Positions 11,101 to 21,890 of a stretch of DNA of 64,000 bases are shown in pieces. Both the position numbers and the translations under genes were made by a program. Within the stretch, counting starts at the first letter, position 1. Each line of letters starts with the position of its first letter. Where the stretch lies: the NCBI GenBank assembly GCA_023634235.1, contig JAMKCF010000003.1, forward strand, positions 12,122,742 through 12,186,741, in the 5' to 3' direction. The notes below the pieces were generated by a model, which ran no database searches, had not been told where the DNA came from, and worked only from the letters and a program-made list of their open reading frames with translations. Source of the stretch: Pisaster brevispinus (taxonomy: Eukaryota; Echinodermata; Asteroidea; Forcipulatida; Asteriidae).

Positions 11101-14100
11101 ATACTCCTTAGGGTTTTTACAGGAATAATTTTGTTGCCTTCAACAAACCAAAAACCAAAAATGAAAAAAAACAAAAAACTCACGGAACTATTCAACCATT
11201 TTTTTTTTCATTGAGCTTTCACTTTCACTTCACCTGTTTTTTTCCTAACATTTTTCGCAATCTTTTGTGATTTTATGTTTGTTTGTTTTGTTTTCATTTG
11301 TTTTGATTAATGTCTAATTGTTTTGGGTCGGGAGAGAATTTGTTCTTAACACAATGCAGTTTTTCTCAAATGTTTTCATTAACTGCTCAAATAAATACAC
11401 ACCTGGTTATTTTTTAATTTCAGTCTACGAAAAAAATGCCATTATTTGCATTTCTTCACCATGGTATATAAATGATGGACCTGTGGTTGCAGGAGTAACC
11501 ATTGCATTGCCTTGCCATTGACGTTGTAGGGAAATAATCTAAACAGTGTGATAATCTATTGCTGCAAATTATCACAAAGTTGAGTACATTGTTCTCTTCA
11601 TTATAGGGAACGGTACCAAGATGGGTCTCTTCACCACAGCAGACGACGAGAAGAAGATCGTGACCAACGAGCAGACTCATGAGAATGGCATGGAGTCACA
11701 TGACCCCGACGACCCAGACTACCACGAGGCCCCGATGACGCGCCGAGAAAAACTACGAGAGTTGCTGCACACTCAGAAGTTTCAGATCATCGTTATCGTC
11801 CTGGTCGTCATAGATTGTTTCTTGGTTGTTGGGGAGTTGATTCTCGACTACGAGGCATTAGCCGCTGTGAGTGTTTAAAATGTCATCGTTTTAAAAGTGT
11901 ATAAAAAGTTTGGTTGAATAAATGTATACACAACTTGATCTTTTTCCGGACTTGGCCTACTTGTAACTTCATAAAGCTACTCGAGCACTAAAATTAGCTT
12001 AACACAAAACAATTGTCCTTAGTAATTAAAATTTGTTTTTTATTGTTTATTGTTCTTGTTGATGTGCCGAATATTTAATAATAATAATAATAACTGTTAC
12101 ACCATCATATCCAAGTGATAGCCAGGCTTAGACATACGGCTGATACTTCACGGAGGCAACAGAGGCAATTGCCTCCATGCCCCGTGGTCATTGCCTTGGT
12201 GCTCTTTGAAATGTTCCAGGCCTGATACTTCACGGATGCAATTGTCGCCCATGCCCCTAGTCATTGCCTTGCTGGCCCTTGAAATGTTCTAGGCCTGATA
12301 CCTTAAAGATGCAACAGAGGCAATTGCCTCCATGCCCCAAGGTCATTGCCTTGGTGCTCTTTGAAATGTTCAAGGACAAACTCGTTTTTCCCTCACAGAG
12401 GTTGCCTTTACTAAGGAAAAACAGCAGCCTAGCCTTTACAAGAACAATCAGGCATGAGAACCGCGTCTACTCACAAACTGTTAAAAAGTGAATGAGCGTT
12501 TGGAGTATTGGGTATTCATATTGCAGGCCAAGGGATGCAACATTGAAGGCGGGAACAGTTCCGAGAGTGGATATTACTCTTCATACTCGAACACTGACAA
12601 GAATGTCACACAGGACCGTGAAAATGCTGACGAACACGTAGAAGAGGAAGAGCACGAGGAGTCACCGACTAAGATTGCGGCCGAGGTTTTGCACATCATG
12701 AGTCTGGTCATCCTGAGCATCTTCATGATTGAATTGGCGCTCAAGGTGTTTGCACTCGGGGCAAAGTTCTTTCACAGCAAATTGGAGGTAAGTAGGATTT
12801 GAAACTTTGCACGGTGGAAGTATAACTAAGTAAGGTTTGCGGTAACACCATGTGGAAATCTCTTTTGAGTAGAGTAGGTTCTGAAAAGAACCGTTGGTTA
12901 ACGACTCAACGTTTCGATCAGTATGCTCTGATCGTCTTCAGGAGAATGCTGGACTCTGTTGCTGGATGCTGCTTAAGTACTGCCTTGGAGGGGATTAACT
13001 GGTAGTTGGGCTTGGCTGGAAGTACCTATTAATGCCTGTGTGTGTTTAGTTTTACTTTGAGCTTAATTTTGGATGAGTTTGTCATGCTTTTAGTTTGAAG
13101 ATGTTGTAACTATATCAAACTTTGATTCAACCTCTCTAACTTTCTTGATCAAAGACTTGTTGTGGAACTCCCAAGTCATCAGGTTTTACTTTCTTTGAAG
13201 GTGGGACATAAAACCTTATGTTCACATGAAAAAAGGAAAGAGGCTTGCCGCTTTGAAACCATTTACATTTTGAAACCATTAAAATAACTGATTTGGTAAC
13301 TGATATGCAAAACAAACAAAGGATCCTTATTGATTTGGTCACATTTACAAGATGGACGCACTCACTTCTTTGTTGGGGTACATTCTTTCCTTTATAAACA
13401 TTATATAGGTTCCTTTTTTCTTTTTTTTCGTCAAGTTTTTTTTTAGCAAGAATGGTCAGTTAGTTGAAAAGAGACAACTTCTGGCTCATTTCATGCTGCA
13501 CTTCCTTTAAAAGTGGGGCATGAAACTTTCTGTTCACAAATTGAAAAGGAAATGGCCCTGGCCCTGGACTTTTGCAACCACTGAAAAAAGTGTTGTGATA
13601 AAAAAGTGGTAAACAGAGGGCTATATCATGTCTGAATGAAGCTGATTTTGTTTTGGGTCAATTAAAGATTGTGTCGAGTCTTACAGTTGGTGTGCATAAT
13701 TGCTTTGTAGACATTATGTTCATGTAGGTACCTTTTGTTTGATTTCTTTTCTTCAGCAAGAATGGAAGGTTAGTCAAGGTTTGCCCTTCATTTTTTTCAC
13801 TGACTAAACCAGGGGGGACCGGTTAGCTCCTCATTTCACTGGTCCCCCAGCTTTTTCACTGGTCCATATATGAACAACCAGCGGTTTACATGTAGCGATG
13901 GGAAGCAGCATTCTAGCCGGCCGGATCAGTTGGACAGAATTTCAGCCTCATTTCATGCTGCACATTTAAATGTTGGACATGAAACTTTACGTTCACATGT
14001 CACTAAAGGAAAGGGGCTGTACCCTGTCACGGAATGTTTCCAAACCCATGGATCTATTTAGTCATGACAGGATGAGGCAAAGGTGTTTTGTGGTCAAATA

Positions 14101-17100
14101 ATATGTCAGGTCATTTCCTTGTTGGTGTACTTTTTTTGTGGCTACCTTTTGGTCTTTGTTTCAATGCCAGATTAAAGGACACGGCAAAAGGGGCCTTCTG
14201 CCATGACTGACAATGGTGCAAAAGAACAAGATATACATAATTTAGATAAATGTATACATAATATACATTCTTGTTGAAGTGTTTGTTTGAGGTTTTGTTT
14301 GTTTGTTAAGGGGGGGGGGGGCTTGTTTTACATCATCAAACATTAAAGACCCAAAATGAACAAGTTTTCCAAATAAATGATGGTGACACATTACTGTTCT
14401 TTGTTTTTGATATCTGCAATGTATAGATCTTCATATCTTTAATTCTGTTTTTCTAGAAGTCTAATTAAGTAATACTCTTTTACCCCAAAATTTTCTTTAG
14501 TTCTGAGCATATATGTTTTTCGGAATACTAATGAACACATGAATATCGGACGCAAATCATGATTTATTTAATTGTCACTTTGGTTTGTTTTTTTTCCTTG
14601 CTAAGGATTTGCTATGTATTTGATTGAATAGTGATGATTATTAACCACACAAATGTCAGACATGATTCAGGCCTAGAATTACACAGAGGCCACGGAGGCC
14701 ATGGCCTCTGTTGCCTCCTGGTCTTGGCCTTGAAGCCCCTTCAAAATTTACCCATAGACTTTAAGATTTTCCACTGGAAGTGCCCTTTGCAAAATGAAAA
14801 TGACCTTGACATCTCAAGGATGGAATTCCAGGCCTGGGGATTTACTTTATTGTCACAAAGATATTGACTTATAGGGAGACTGCCAACATAGGGCTGGATA
14901 GCTCAGTTGATAGAGCGCCGGTTTTGTTAATCCGGAGGTTGTTGGTTCAAGTCCCGTTCCAGTCAATTTGTCTTTGTTCAAAACCAAATGATTTAAAAAT
15001 TTACCCAGTCAGTTTCCCTTGTGGTTTATTACTTGTGTCTTTCTTGCTAAGGTTTTTGATGGAATTGTGATCGTGATATCCTTCATACTTGACGTAGTCA
15101 CCTTGGTCTTCACTGAACAGTTTGCTGTTCTGGACCTCATCGTTGTTCTACGTTTGTGGCGTATCTTGCGCATCGTTAACGGTGAGTTACAGTGGACATG
15201 AATTGACTTCATCCCCACAAAGGTTTTTTTTATGGAGTGTTCATGAATGTTGAGTGTTTCGGCCCATTATAGTGTGCTCGGTTAATATGTTGTGTTTGCT
15301 AGATTGTTGACTGGAATCCCGGCCTGGCTTGTGGAAAGACACCTACAAGGAATTGGTGTAAAAGTTCATTTATTCCAATCCTCTAGCTTTTGACATGCGC
15401 ATCAGTACCACAGATCTAGAATTTATTTTTGCTTTTTCCATATTGTATAATCAACCTCAAGGAGAAAGTGACTGATTCAACAACTTTGGGATTAGCAGCG
15501 AAATATTAACTAGAACGAGATTTGAACCCGAGACCTCTCAGGTTTCACGTGCCGGTGCTCTTCCAGCTGAGCTATGCTGGTCCTATGTTGGCCGTATCCC
15601 TGTTTTGACAATATATTTGTTGGGGGGGGGGGTTCTAGTCAGATGTCATACAACTGCATACTGTCATATAGCAAGGGACCATGCCCACTTTCCTGGGAAG
15701 TGGAAAGATTCCATATTGTTTGATTGTGATTTAATCAGGAAGGTTCCCTGGTACAAAACACATCCTCATTTGCAGAGCTGCCACTGTTTGCATCTTGCAG
15801 TCAAGGAGATAACAACATTCAGGGAGATATCTAGAATTTTACATTAACCAAAATGGGGAAAAAGTGTCCATAGTCAGGGAGATCTTCAAAGTTGCCATCA
15901 GAACAAGGAAAGATTGGTTTATTTTCAGGGAACTTTTAGGGAAGGTTGGTATTATAGGTCTGCTTATTGGACCTCAATGGCATCCGCAACAAAATAACCG
16001 CGCCACAAAAGTGTTCCACTATTCAAAGTCTGGTGTTCTGACTTCTCTTCCCCAGGGGTGATTTTGTCCGTTGAGCAGCAGGCTGAGAAAAAGATCCACC
16101 ATCACAAGAAGCTGAAGAAACGTGCCTTGTACATTTTGAGGAAGTTTGAGAAATACAGTGAGGCACTGGAGGAAGAGATTGAAGCACTGCGAGGTTTACT
16201 CCATGCCAACAAAGTGGAAATAGGTAAGCTTTCTATCCGCTCGGGGGGTACAAAAAAGAACCCTTGAAATCTGGTGTCTTAAAAGAATAATATTAATGCG
16301 ATCCAAGTTTTTTTGATAATCAAACATGGTTGATTGGCCCTGTAATAGTATTTGTATCTAGTTAAATACTATCAATAACAGAAATAACTCAGTCGGAAAC
16401 TTTCTCTGGGCTTCATCAAATCGTGTTGTCATACTCATCCAGTGTGTAGTACCTGTAAGAGTAATAGTTATATGAGAAGACAGTGAGGCAATCTAGAAAC
16501 AATACGGTTGGAGGAACTGCCAACTGAGGGCGCTATACAAGATGATATACTTGTCACAGGCCCTGTCTTGACTTTATTGCCACTCACTGGGCCAGGATGT
16601 GTTGTTAAAAGGGAAATAAATGCTGTACCCAAATGTGTTCAGACTTTCGAATAAGGGGAAAAATTGAAAAGTTTGTACAAACCTCCGACCATCCTGGAAA
16701 AGGCATCCATGTGGAGAAGATCTTTTGGAGAGTGCTGACCATTATTAAAAAGTGAGTAGGGTCTAGTATTTGTGAAAGGCATTATTGAAAACATGCCATT
16801 GGATTATTGCTGGGGGCGGGAGAGTGTGTGTATGTACTGTGAAGTGACATTCAAACCAAGGTTTAGTTCGAAGGGACAATGGGTCCACGAAGGAAAACAA
16901 TGGGGTCCACCTTTGTGAGGACAGAGAGTTGAACAAAGGTACACTTATGTCTCTGTTTGGGAAAGAGGAGCAGTAGGGGGGGTGGCTGAGAGTATTCTGG
17001 AGGGGGGTGCTGAGAACACAGCGGGGGTCTTGTTTTAAATTGAGCTCAGTCTTGCCCCCCTTACACCGCGTTTACACTAGATCCAGAAAGGTGGATTGAG

Positions 17101-18077
17101 ATCCGGCAATTTTTTAACGACCGCAGATCAAGATCCTGTGTCGCGTTTACACCAGCGCTTGATCCGGCTCCGATCCCACTTTTGAACCGGATGTATATTG
17201 GTCATGACGTCACCGCTCCTCGCAAAGAGCTCAAAGGTCACGATTACAGCGCGCCACTTCTAGAAATAATCATTATCAAGGCGAAGGTAGAATGCAGAAA
17301 ATACAGTACAGCAAATGATACGGATAACAACGACCATGCAGGTAGAAATATTTGGTAGATGGGAATTTAAAAAATACAGCAACAAGGCAAGCTCCGAACG
17401 TAACGATGTATGTATAAGGACGCTGAAAACAACAAAACGTTTCACACACGCACAGTCCATGTGCACACAGCACACACACAAAATATAAACAGCGACGGAT
17501 GTCCCACCAAAGCACAAGCAAAAAGCGCGCCATTCGTAGCGAAACCGGAAATGACCACATCAAATTGCGGTGTCTGATCCACCTTTGCGTTTACACTTGT
17601 ATTTGGAATCCACTTTGCCGGATCTGATCGACCAATTGCCGGATTCAACCCTCCTCGAAAGGTGGATTAAAATTGCCGGATCTTGAACCGGGTCTGATCC
17701 GGCTTTTTTGCGTTTACACTAGCCGTTAATCCACATTGCCGGATCAGACCCGGGTCTGATCCACCTTTCTGGATCTAGTGTAAACGGGGTCACTGTTGTT
17801 GAATCATGCATCATCCCATGATGTTGTTTATCTTACAAACACTGCCGGCAATGGTTTCAAAATATTCTCGCTCACTCTCACAGATGAAGGAATGATCAAG
17901 AACAAAGCAGTGAAGCCCCACTATGACAGAAAACTCCACCTGGACACGGAGCCCAATGGGAGTCCTAGCGATCACGCTGAGATAGACATGGACTGCACGC
18001 AAGACCCTGTGTATGGTGAGACCAGTCAACCACCAGATTACGCCTCCACTGTACAAGAAGCCGGACGACCAAACTGA
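8139..18077 (+). CDS. HVCN1: Voltage-gated proton channel Hv1, six exons, complete
   Basis: Exons: 8139-8193, 11607-11866, 12527-12787, 15052-15181, 16056-16223 and 17884-18077 (TGA). All junctions are GT-AG and phases agree, giving 355 residues. Hv1 is a voltage-sensor-only channel that dimerises and passes H+ out of cells, for example in phagocytes, sperm and eggs. S1 (about 78-99) holds the selectivity-filter Asp D88 (human D112), E95 and D99. S2 (159-183) has H161 (human zinc ligand H140), E174 and K178. S3 (193-212) has D195 and D206. S4 has the RLWRxxRxxN signature: R226, R229, R232, N235 (human R205, R208, R211, N214). Residues 241-290 form the C-terminal coiled coil used for dimerisation, followed by a ~60-residue acidic tail. 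Oddities: human zinc ligand H193 aligns with E214, and the S1-S2 loop (100-158) is long, acidic and carries sequons N115-S-S and N131-V-T. The 5' exon is a small one; its frame is open upstream to 7932, so an earlier start is possible, and M24 at 11621 is an alternative start. Confidence 0.95.
8578..8746. mobile_element. Foldback MITE, GGGCCCAATTTCAT family, single copy
   Basis: It starts GGGCCCAATTTCATAAAGCT and ends near CAAATTGGGACC, with internal landmarks shared by all copies in the window: GGGGTACCAGTGGCAACAG, ATGTTGGCTGGTA and TTCTGCTAAGCAAGATTTTT. A second half-copy in opposite orientation precedes it (about 8500-8570). It lies in HVCN1 intron 1. The same family forms the array at 58.4-63.0 kb. 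Confidence 0.7.
8747..8895. mobile_element. Foldback MITE, GACCAGGGG termini
   Basis: Terminal inverted repeats GACCAGGGGTCGATTTCACA and (reversed) GACCAGGGGTAGATTTCACA. The interior repeats CCTAACTTAGGACTAG-like palindromes, so nearly the whole 149 bp folds on itself. It directly abuts the preceding MITE inside HVCN1 intron 1. Confidence 0.75.
9150..9560 (+). pseudogene. Degenerate non-LTR retrotransposon reverse transcriptase fragment
   Basis: Read across frames, the segment shows reverse-transcriptase landmarks in order. These are TGMILLDPKKAFD (the LDLxKAFD block), then LGSVDWFKLYFSNRQQFVNV, then a degenerate GPL...LITDLPI, then ADDDSALLVLVP in place of the catalytic YADD block. Frameshifts and stops interrupt it and both ends are missing. 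It resembles CR1/Jockey-type LINEs. It is a dead insertion in HVCN1 intron 1. Confidence 0.7.
10850..10925. repeat. AGGCAATTGCCTCC repeat family, single copy
   Basis: AGGCAACAGAGGCAATTGCCTCC followed by a CCCCAGGCCATTGCC block. The same block is tandemly repeated at 12139-12380, and related copies lie at 8405-8440, 14668-14840 and 28985-29080. Its core AGGCAATTGCCT is palindromic. Confidence 0.55.
12139..12380. repeat. Three tandem copies of the ~75-80-bp AGGCAATTGCCTCC repeat
   Basis: Units begin CTGATACTTCACGGAGGCAA (about 12140), CTGATACTTCACGGATGCAA (about 12222) and CTGATACCTTAAAGATGCAA (about 12294). Each ends with TTGAAATGTTC(C/T)AGG. It lies in HVCN1 intron 2, just upstream of exon 3. 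Confidence 0.65.
12862..12990 (+). repeat. Interspersed-repeat fragment with CAACGTTTCGATCAG motif
   Basis: GAAAAGAACCGTTGG followed by CAACGTTTCGATCAGTATGC and CTGATCGTCTTCAGGAGAAT. The paired GATCAG/CTGATC arrangement looks like sequence found near retroelement ends (Penelope-like elements come to mind), but no coding part is present and the assignment is a guess. Confidence 0.3.
13140..14070. repeat. Diverged ~310-460-bp direct repeats in HVCN1 intron 3
   Basis: A block with GGGACATAAAACCTTATGTTCAC, an AAAGGAAA.GG.CTTG-like core and a downstream AGCAAGAATGG motif appears at about 13195, 13515 and 13970 in increasingly altered form. No open frame spans it. Confidence 0.45.
14668..14845 (+). 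repeat. GAGGCCATGGCCTC repeat copy
   Basis: AGGCCTAGAATTACACAGAG and CCACGGAGGCCATGGCCTC, then CTTGGCCTTGAAGCCCC and TTCCAGGCCTGGGG. AGGCCTxxAATTACACAGAG also occurs at about 8404, and CAAGGCCTCTGTTGCC at 29015-29045. It is probably a short non-autonomous element with AGGCCT ends. Confidence 0.5.
14851..14980 (+). mobile_element. tRNA-derived SINE (family 1)
   Basis: A tRNA-like head at 14891-14965 has a pairable acceptor stem (GGCTGGA/TCCAGTC), an A box around TAGCTCAGTTGATAG and a B box GGTTCAAGTCC. It is preceded by the family-specific leader AAAGATATTGACxxATAGGG and AGACTGCCAACAT. The anticodon arm is impaired, so it is not taken as a working tRNA. It lies in HVCN1 intron 3. Other copies: 15508, 25385-25600, 30783, 45118 and 50800. 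Confidence 0.75.
15508..15612 (-). mobile_element. tRNA-derived SINE (family 1), reverse copy
   Basis: The reverse strand gives GGACCAGCATAGCTCAGCTG (A box) and GGTTTCACGTGCC-like anticodon-arm sequence, with GGTTCAAATC-like B box remnants, followed outward by the CCAACATAGG leader. It is degenerate and 3'-truncated, in HVCN1 intron 4. Confidence 0.6.
17064..17791. mobile_element. ~730-bp non-autonomous DNA transposon with subterminal repeats
   Basis: Terminal inverted repeats: CGTTTACACTAGATCCAGAA followed by AGGTGGAT at the left, matched in reverse by ATCCACCTTTCTGGATCTAG followed by TGTAAACG at the right. Extra copies of GCGTTTACAC (about 17143, 17588, 17711) and many GATCCGGC/GCCGGATC motifs lie subterminally, as transposase-binding arrays often do. 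The interior has no transposase. It sits in HVCN1 intron 5, about 90 bp from the last exon. Confidence 0.75.
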
Positions 18078-18543
18078 TTCAAATTTTATATGTGTCGAGA
18101 CAAAAAGGTTGGGAATGAAGTAGTACACCAGACCCAGTCCTCAGCTCTGTCTGGATTACTCCGTAGACCTCATTTTGCCTTCAAAAGTTCTAGGAAGATG
18201 TGCACTTGACCATCCAAGAAACACAATGCCTGATTTATTTCAAAACTTTCTTTTCTAGTTTTACAGTTGACTGTATTTTTGACCGCTTGAGGGCGCTTTC
18301 GTTGGCAAATGTCTTTACCTCACAGTTTTGGTTTTATCTTATTTTGACTGCCTGTCTTTTGTTTTCTTGTATCGTGGATAATAGTAACAATGAAAAGATG
18401 AGCTCATTTTACTTCTTTTGCATCACGTAAATTGGGTTCACACGCGCCCTCACATGGTCAAAAATACGGTGCAGTGATGAAGATCGTCTTTTTACCGACT
18501 CAAATAATGTCAACCCTAGAAATTCAAGGGGGCTCACTTTAGA

Positions 18544-18733
18544 CCAGGGCCCAGTTTCATAGAGCTGCTTGTAAGCAGAAAATATTGTTTAAAAAATGTT
18601 CTGCTGGCAGGATACCAGTCACAGATTGTACACCTGACATGGTATTTTGGCTGGTAACCTTATTCTGGTAAGCATAAATTTGCTTAGCTGCTTTTTCATG
18701 CCTGAAGAGCAGCTGTATGAAATTGGACCTTGG
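18544..18733. mobile_element. Foldback MITE, GGGCCCAATTTCAT family
   Basis: It begins GGGCCCAGTTTCATAGAGCT and ends AGCTGTATGAAATTGGACCT, with the internal GGTATTTTGGCTGGTAACC landmark. It lies about 470 bp downstream of the HVCN1 stop codon, so it may be within the 3' UTR. Confidence 0.7.
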
Positions 18734-19591
18734 AAGAAACAATCACTACTTTGTTAATACGACTACATCAGGAATTTAAGCTGGAGACCAATTTTGCTCT
18801 ATACCGAAATACCACCACTTTGGCTTCCTGCTGAACAGTTACATGAAGTTTGCATCTGGCACACATTGTCCAAGGTTCTCGTTTGTTTTGTTTTCCTACC
18901 GGCCGGATGTATGACCTCATCGCACCCTGCGTTAACCAGTTCGCTTCTGGATTAAAAATCCATTTCCTGTTACCAATGCAGAATTACTTTCAGTCAAAAA
19001 GCAATTTTTTTTTGCAAGTAATTCATTATTTGTTTTGCCAATGATACTCGTGTTTAGACACTCAAGGAAATTTTTCTCCTAGACATTTACAGACTTTAAT
19101 GGCTGGTATTTTTGACGGTCATGTTTCTGAAGCACAATCAGACCATTGGCAAGCCGTTATGTTACAGCCGATCGTCGAATCACGCCCAGACGGCATTCCG
19201 GAGAGAGATGAAAGGCCTCATGAAAATTCAGTTTAATCCGCCCGTATAAAATCTTGGCTGGAATGTGAAAGGGTAGCCAACAAAATTTATATAAAGTATA
19301 TTTGTTGAAATATATTCTAATAGCATTGAAAAGTTTTTATAATTTTTTGTTATTTCTTTTAAGATACTTTAATTACAAATTTTCAAATGATTTACGATTA
19401 ATTTGAGAGACATGTAAAGCAGAGAATATATATTTTAAGATTAAAAAAAAATCATATATATACAGAATACTATGCAGAGCAAAAAAAGTTTTGTCATGGA
19501 AAATAATTTGTTGACAAAATCATTCCCAAATTCTATGGAAGTGTCTTTCATTGATGATGTGAGATGATTTGATCCTAATAGTTATTTTTTT

Positions 19592-19717
19592 TGGCTGTGT
19601 TCAAATTGGTGGCTGTGGCTGTTGCTAAGGGTGTTGCTAAGGGCATCCTAAGCTTCAAAGCATTGTCAATGTGGGAAACCAAGCCAAAGCTGCAGACGTG
19701 AATTCAGAAACACAGCC
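19592..19717. mobile_element. Short inverted-repeat element, GGCTGTGTTC ends
   Basis: Ends GGCTGTGTTCAAATTGG and (reversed) GGCTGTGTTTCTGAATTC. The interior GGCTGTGGCTGTTGCTAAGG is echoed at 26433-26470 inside FTSJ3 intron 12. Layout and termini resemble Harbinger-type MITEs; no clear target duplication is seen. Confidence 0.5.
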
Positions 19718-19899
19718 GTAGTGTTATTGACAGAATCTTGATTAATGCCATTTTTGATGAAGTGTGTGATCCATTGTGTAATTACATAAGAACTAGAGAG
19801 ACAGAACTTGCTATGTAATGCATCACATAGTAGTATCCTCCATGGGCACAACTCTACTGTGCCTCATATTCGCCAACTCCCAGAGTTGCATCGGCGTAG

Positions 19900-20095
19900 T
19901 TTTGCGCTCTATCGCCGTACTGTTGCTTTATATCACTGTACTATTGCATTTTATCCCTGTATTTTATTGCGTTATATCATCGTATTTTATTGTGGTATAT
20001 CTCCATAATTTAGTTGCGTTATGTTGCTGTGGCGTGATATTGCTGTACTGTTGCATGACATCTCTGAACTGTTGCATTATATCGCTGTATTTCAT
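19900..20095. repeat. Degenerate ~23-bp minisatellite
   Basis: Loose repetition of a GCTGTACTGTTGCxTTATATC-like unit, about eight copies with much variation, producing fortuitous open frames in several phases. Confidence 0.5.
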
Positions 20096-20218
20096 GCAGT
20101 AGTACTAATGTATGCCAGCAATGGATCGAAAAAGACTCCCCCATACGCCCATGTAACCACAGAAAGTTACTTATCTCCAATATGTGAGTGTATTTTTGCA
20201 AGTAGGGTAAACCATGTA

Positions 20219-21890
20219 TTTATTCAAGGAAGAATTTTGTTTCCACAAGCTGTTTTTCATTTTCCATAAATGAGTTTACGTAAAAATTGATAACCGGAAA
20301 CAAATGATTTTTGCCAATGAAATGAATCTGTTTTTCGGCGGGCTGTCAATCAATTGTGCAAATTTAAGTTCATGATTTTATGACAAAAAAGAACTCCTTT
20401 TTAAGACAGAGCTTGCAATATCTATCTTGTTCCTGTATTCTTAAATTTGTTACATTTACAGGATCACAATTTCAGGAATGTTAAGTCTTGCAGCTTTGGG
20501 CTTGCCCCTGTGTTTCTGGCAGTGGCTGCTGAATGCACCGCAGCACCTTGTAAACACTTATATTGTGCTACATAAATGGGTCTCACAATTAAACAACCTT
20601 GAATACCTGTCTTGAAAAACACTAATAAGCTTTTTGAGATGTCTGTAGATAAAGCAAATCAAAACTACAGTTTGGCATAGATCTCTGTTGAAAAGTTTTG
20701 AGCGATGTTTTTAAATTACTTTGCAGTTAGCGATAATTATGAGATATTTTGTGCTTTTTAATTACCTATATTATGTACAGCACAGAAGGTTGTTGGGTTT
20801 TTTTCATTAGAAATACACAGCAAATGGAAATAAGTATTTTTAAATGCTTATTTACTATAAGGTTTGATGCTTTTTATTTTTTCCTTTTTTAATTTTGGTG
20901 CCTGAGCTGTTGATGTATGATGGGTCAGCACCATTTTCTCAATAGCGAAAAATCTCATCTTTTCAGGCCGGGTCACATGGTTTGGTACGCCCTCTAGTTC
21001 TATTATGAAAAGTCTGTATGGTAGAGTGGGGCAGTACCATCCTAGGAATGGTAGTAACATGATAGTCGCTGTGTTTGTCTGCTCTATGACGTAAATCGGC
21101 CATCTTGACGGGCAATTTGGAACACGCATTCACAGGTTAGGTTTCGCGTGAGAACGGCATGCAGCATGCGCACATTTCACATAAGTTATTACATGATTGG
21201 TCAGTGAACAATGGGCTGCGTTAATAACTTGAGCGCTTGACGCACCTGTGAGCCACAATGCACTTGGCCTGTAAAGATGGCGTCTATTGGGAACTATCTA
21301 TTGACAGCCCATTATTTCTTATTTCTCAGATTCAGAAAAAACTTTTTTCATAACAGATGTTGATTTTTAATACCTTTTTTTTTCATGCCATTGATTTGCC
21401 AATTTTTTTGTAATTAAATGCTATGTTTAATACTAATTTGATCTTCCATGAGAGAATGTATTTTTGTGAAAACCAAATAAATATTTTGCACTGACGTAAA
21501 ATTATATTTTATTGTCATTAATCAAAATGTGCTATTTAATGTATAAAACATTTATTTATGCCTTTTGTCCCCATCTCCTTTGGCACCGGGCAAGAGGGGC
21601 AAGGGTTCTGAGTGGGCAAATAGGCGCGGATCCAGGGGGTAGGACAAGGGGGGGGGGTCCAGACCCCTCTCTACTCTCCACAACTTTTTGTATTAATTTA
21701 TTCCAGTAAGAATTTCGTTTCCACAAGCTGTTTTTCATTTTCCATAAACGAGTTTACATAAAAATTGATAACCAGAAACAAAGGATTTTTTCCCATGAAA
21801 TGAATCCGTTTTTCAGCGGGCGCAGATCTAGGGGGTAGGTCAAGTGGGGCGGTCCAGACCCCTCTCTGCTCTCCACAACTTTTTTTAGAG
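20219..21890. repeat. Spaced direct duplication of a ~125-bp block
   Basis: The block from AGAATTTxGTTTCCACAAGC through TTTTTCATTTTCCATAAA and AAAATTGATAACC to the GAAATGAAT...TTTTTC end occurs at 20230-20343 and 21708-21820. The second copy is itself bracketed by two copies of a GATC(C/T)AGGGGGTAGG...CCAGACCCCTCTCT segment (21629-21685 and 21826-21883), giving a local ~200-bp tandem. Confidence 0.6.

Noticed and set aside
12862..12990. Penelope-like element
   Set aside because: Only a short non-coding motif resembles such elements; no reverse transcriptase or GIY-YIG coding sequence is present, so it is kept only as an unclassified repeat.
14891..14965. Possible functional tRNA gene (Asn-like, GTT in the loop)
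   Set aside because: The anticodon stem is disrupted, and the same leader plus tRNA-like block recurs in at least five other places in both orientations, often truncated. It is a SINE head.
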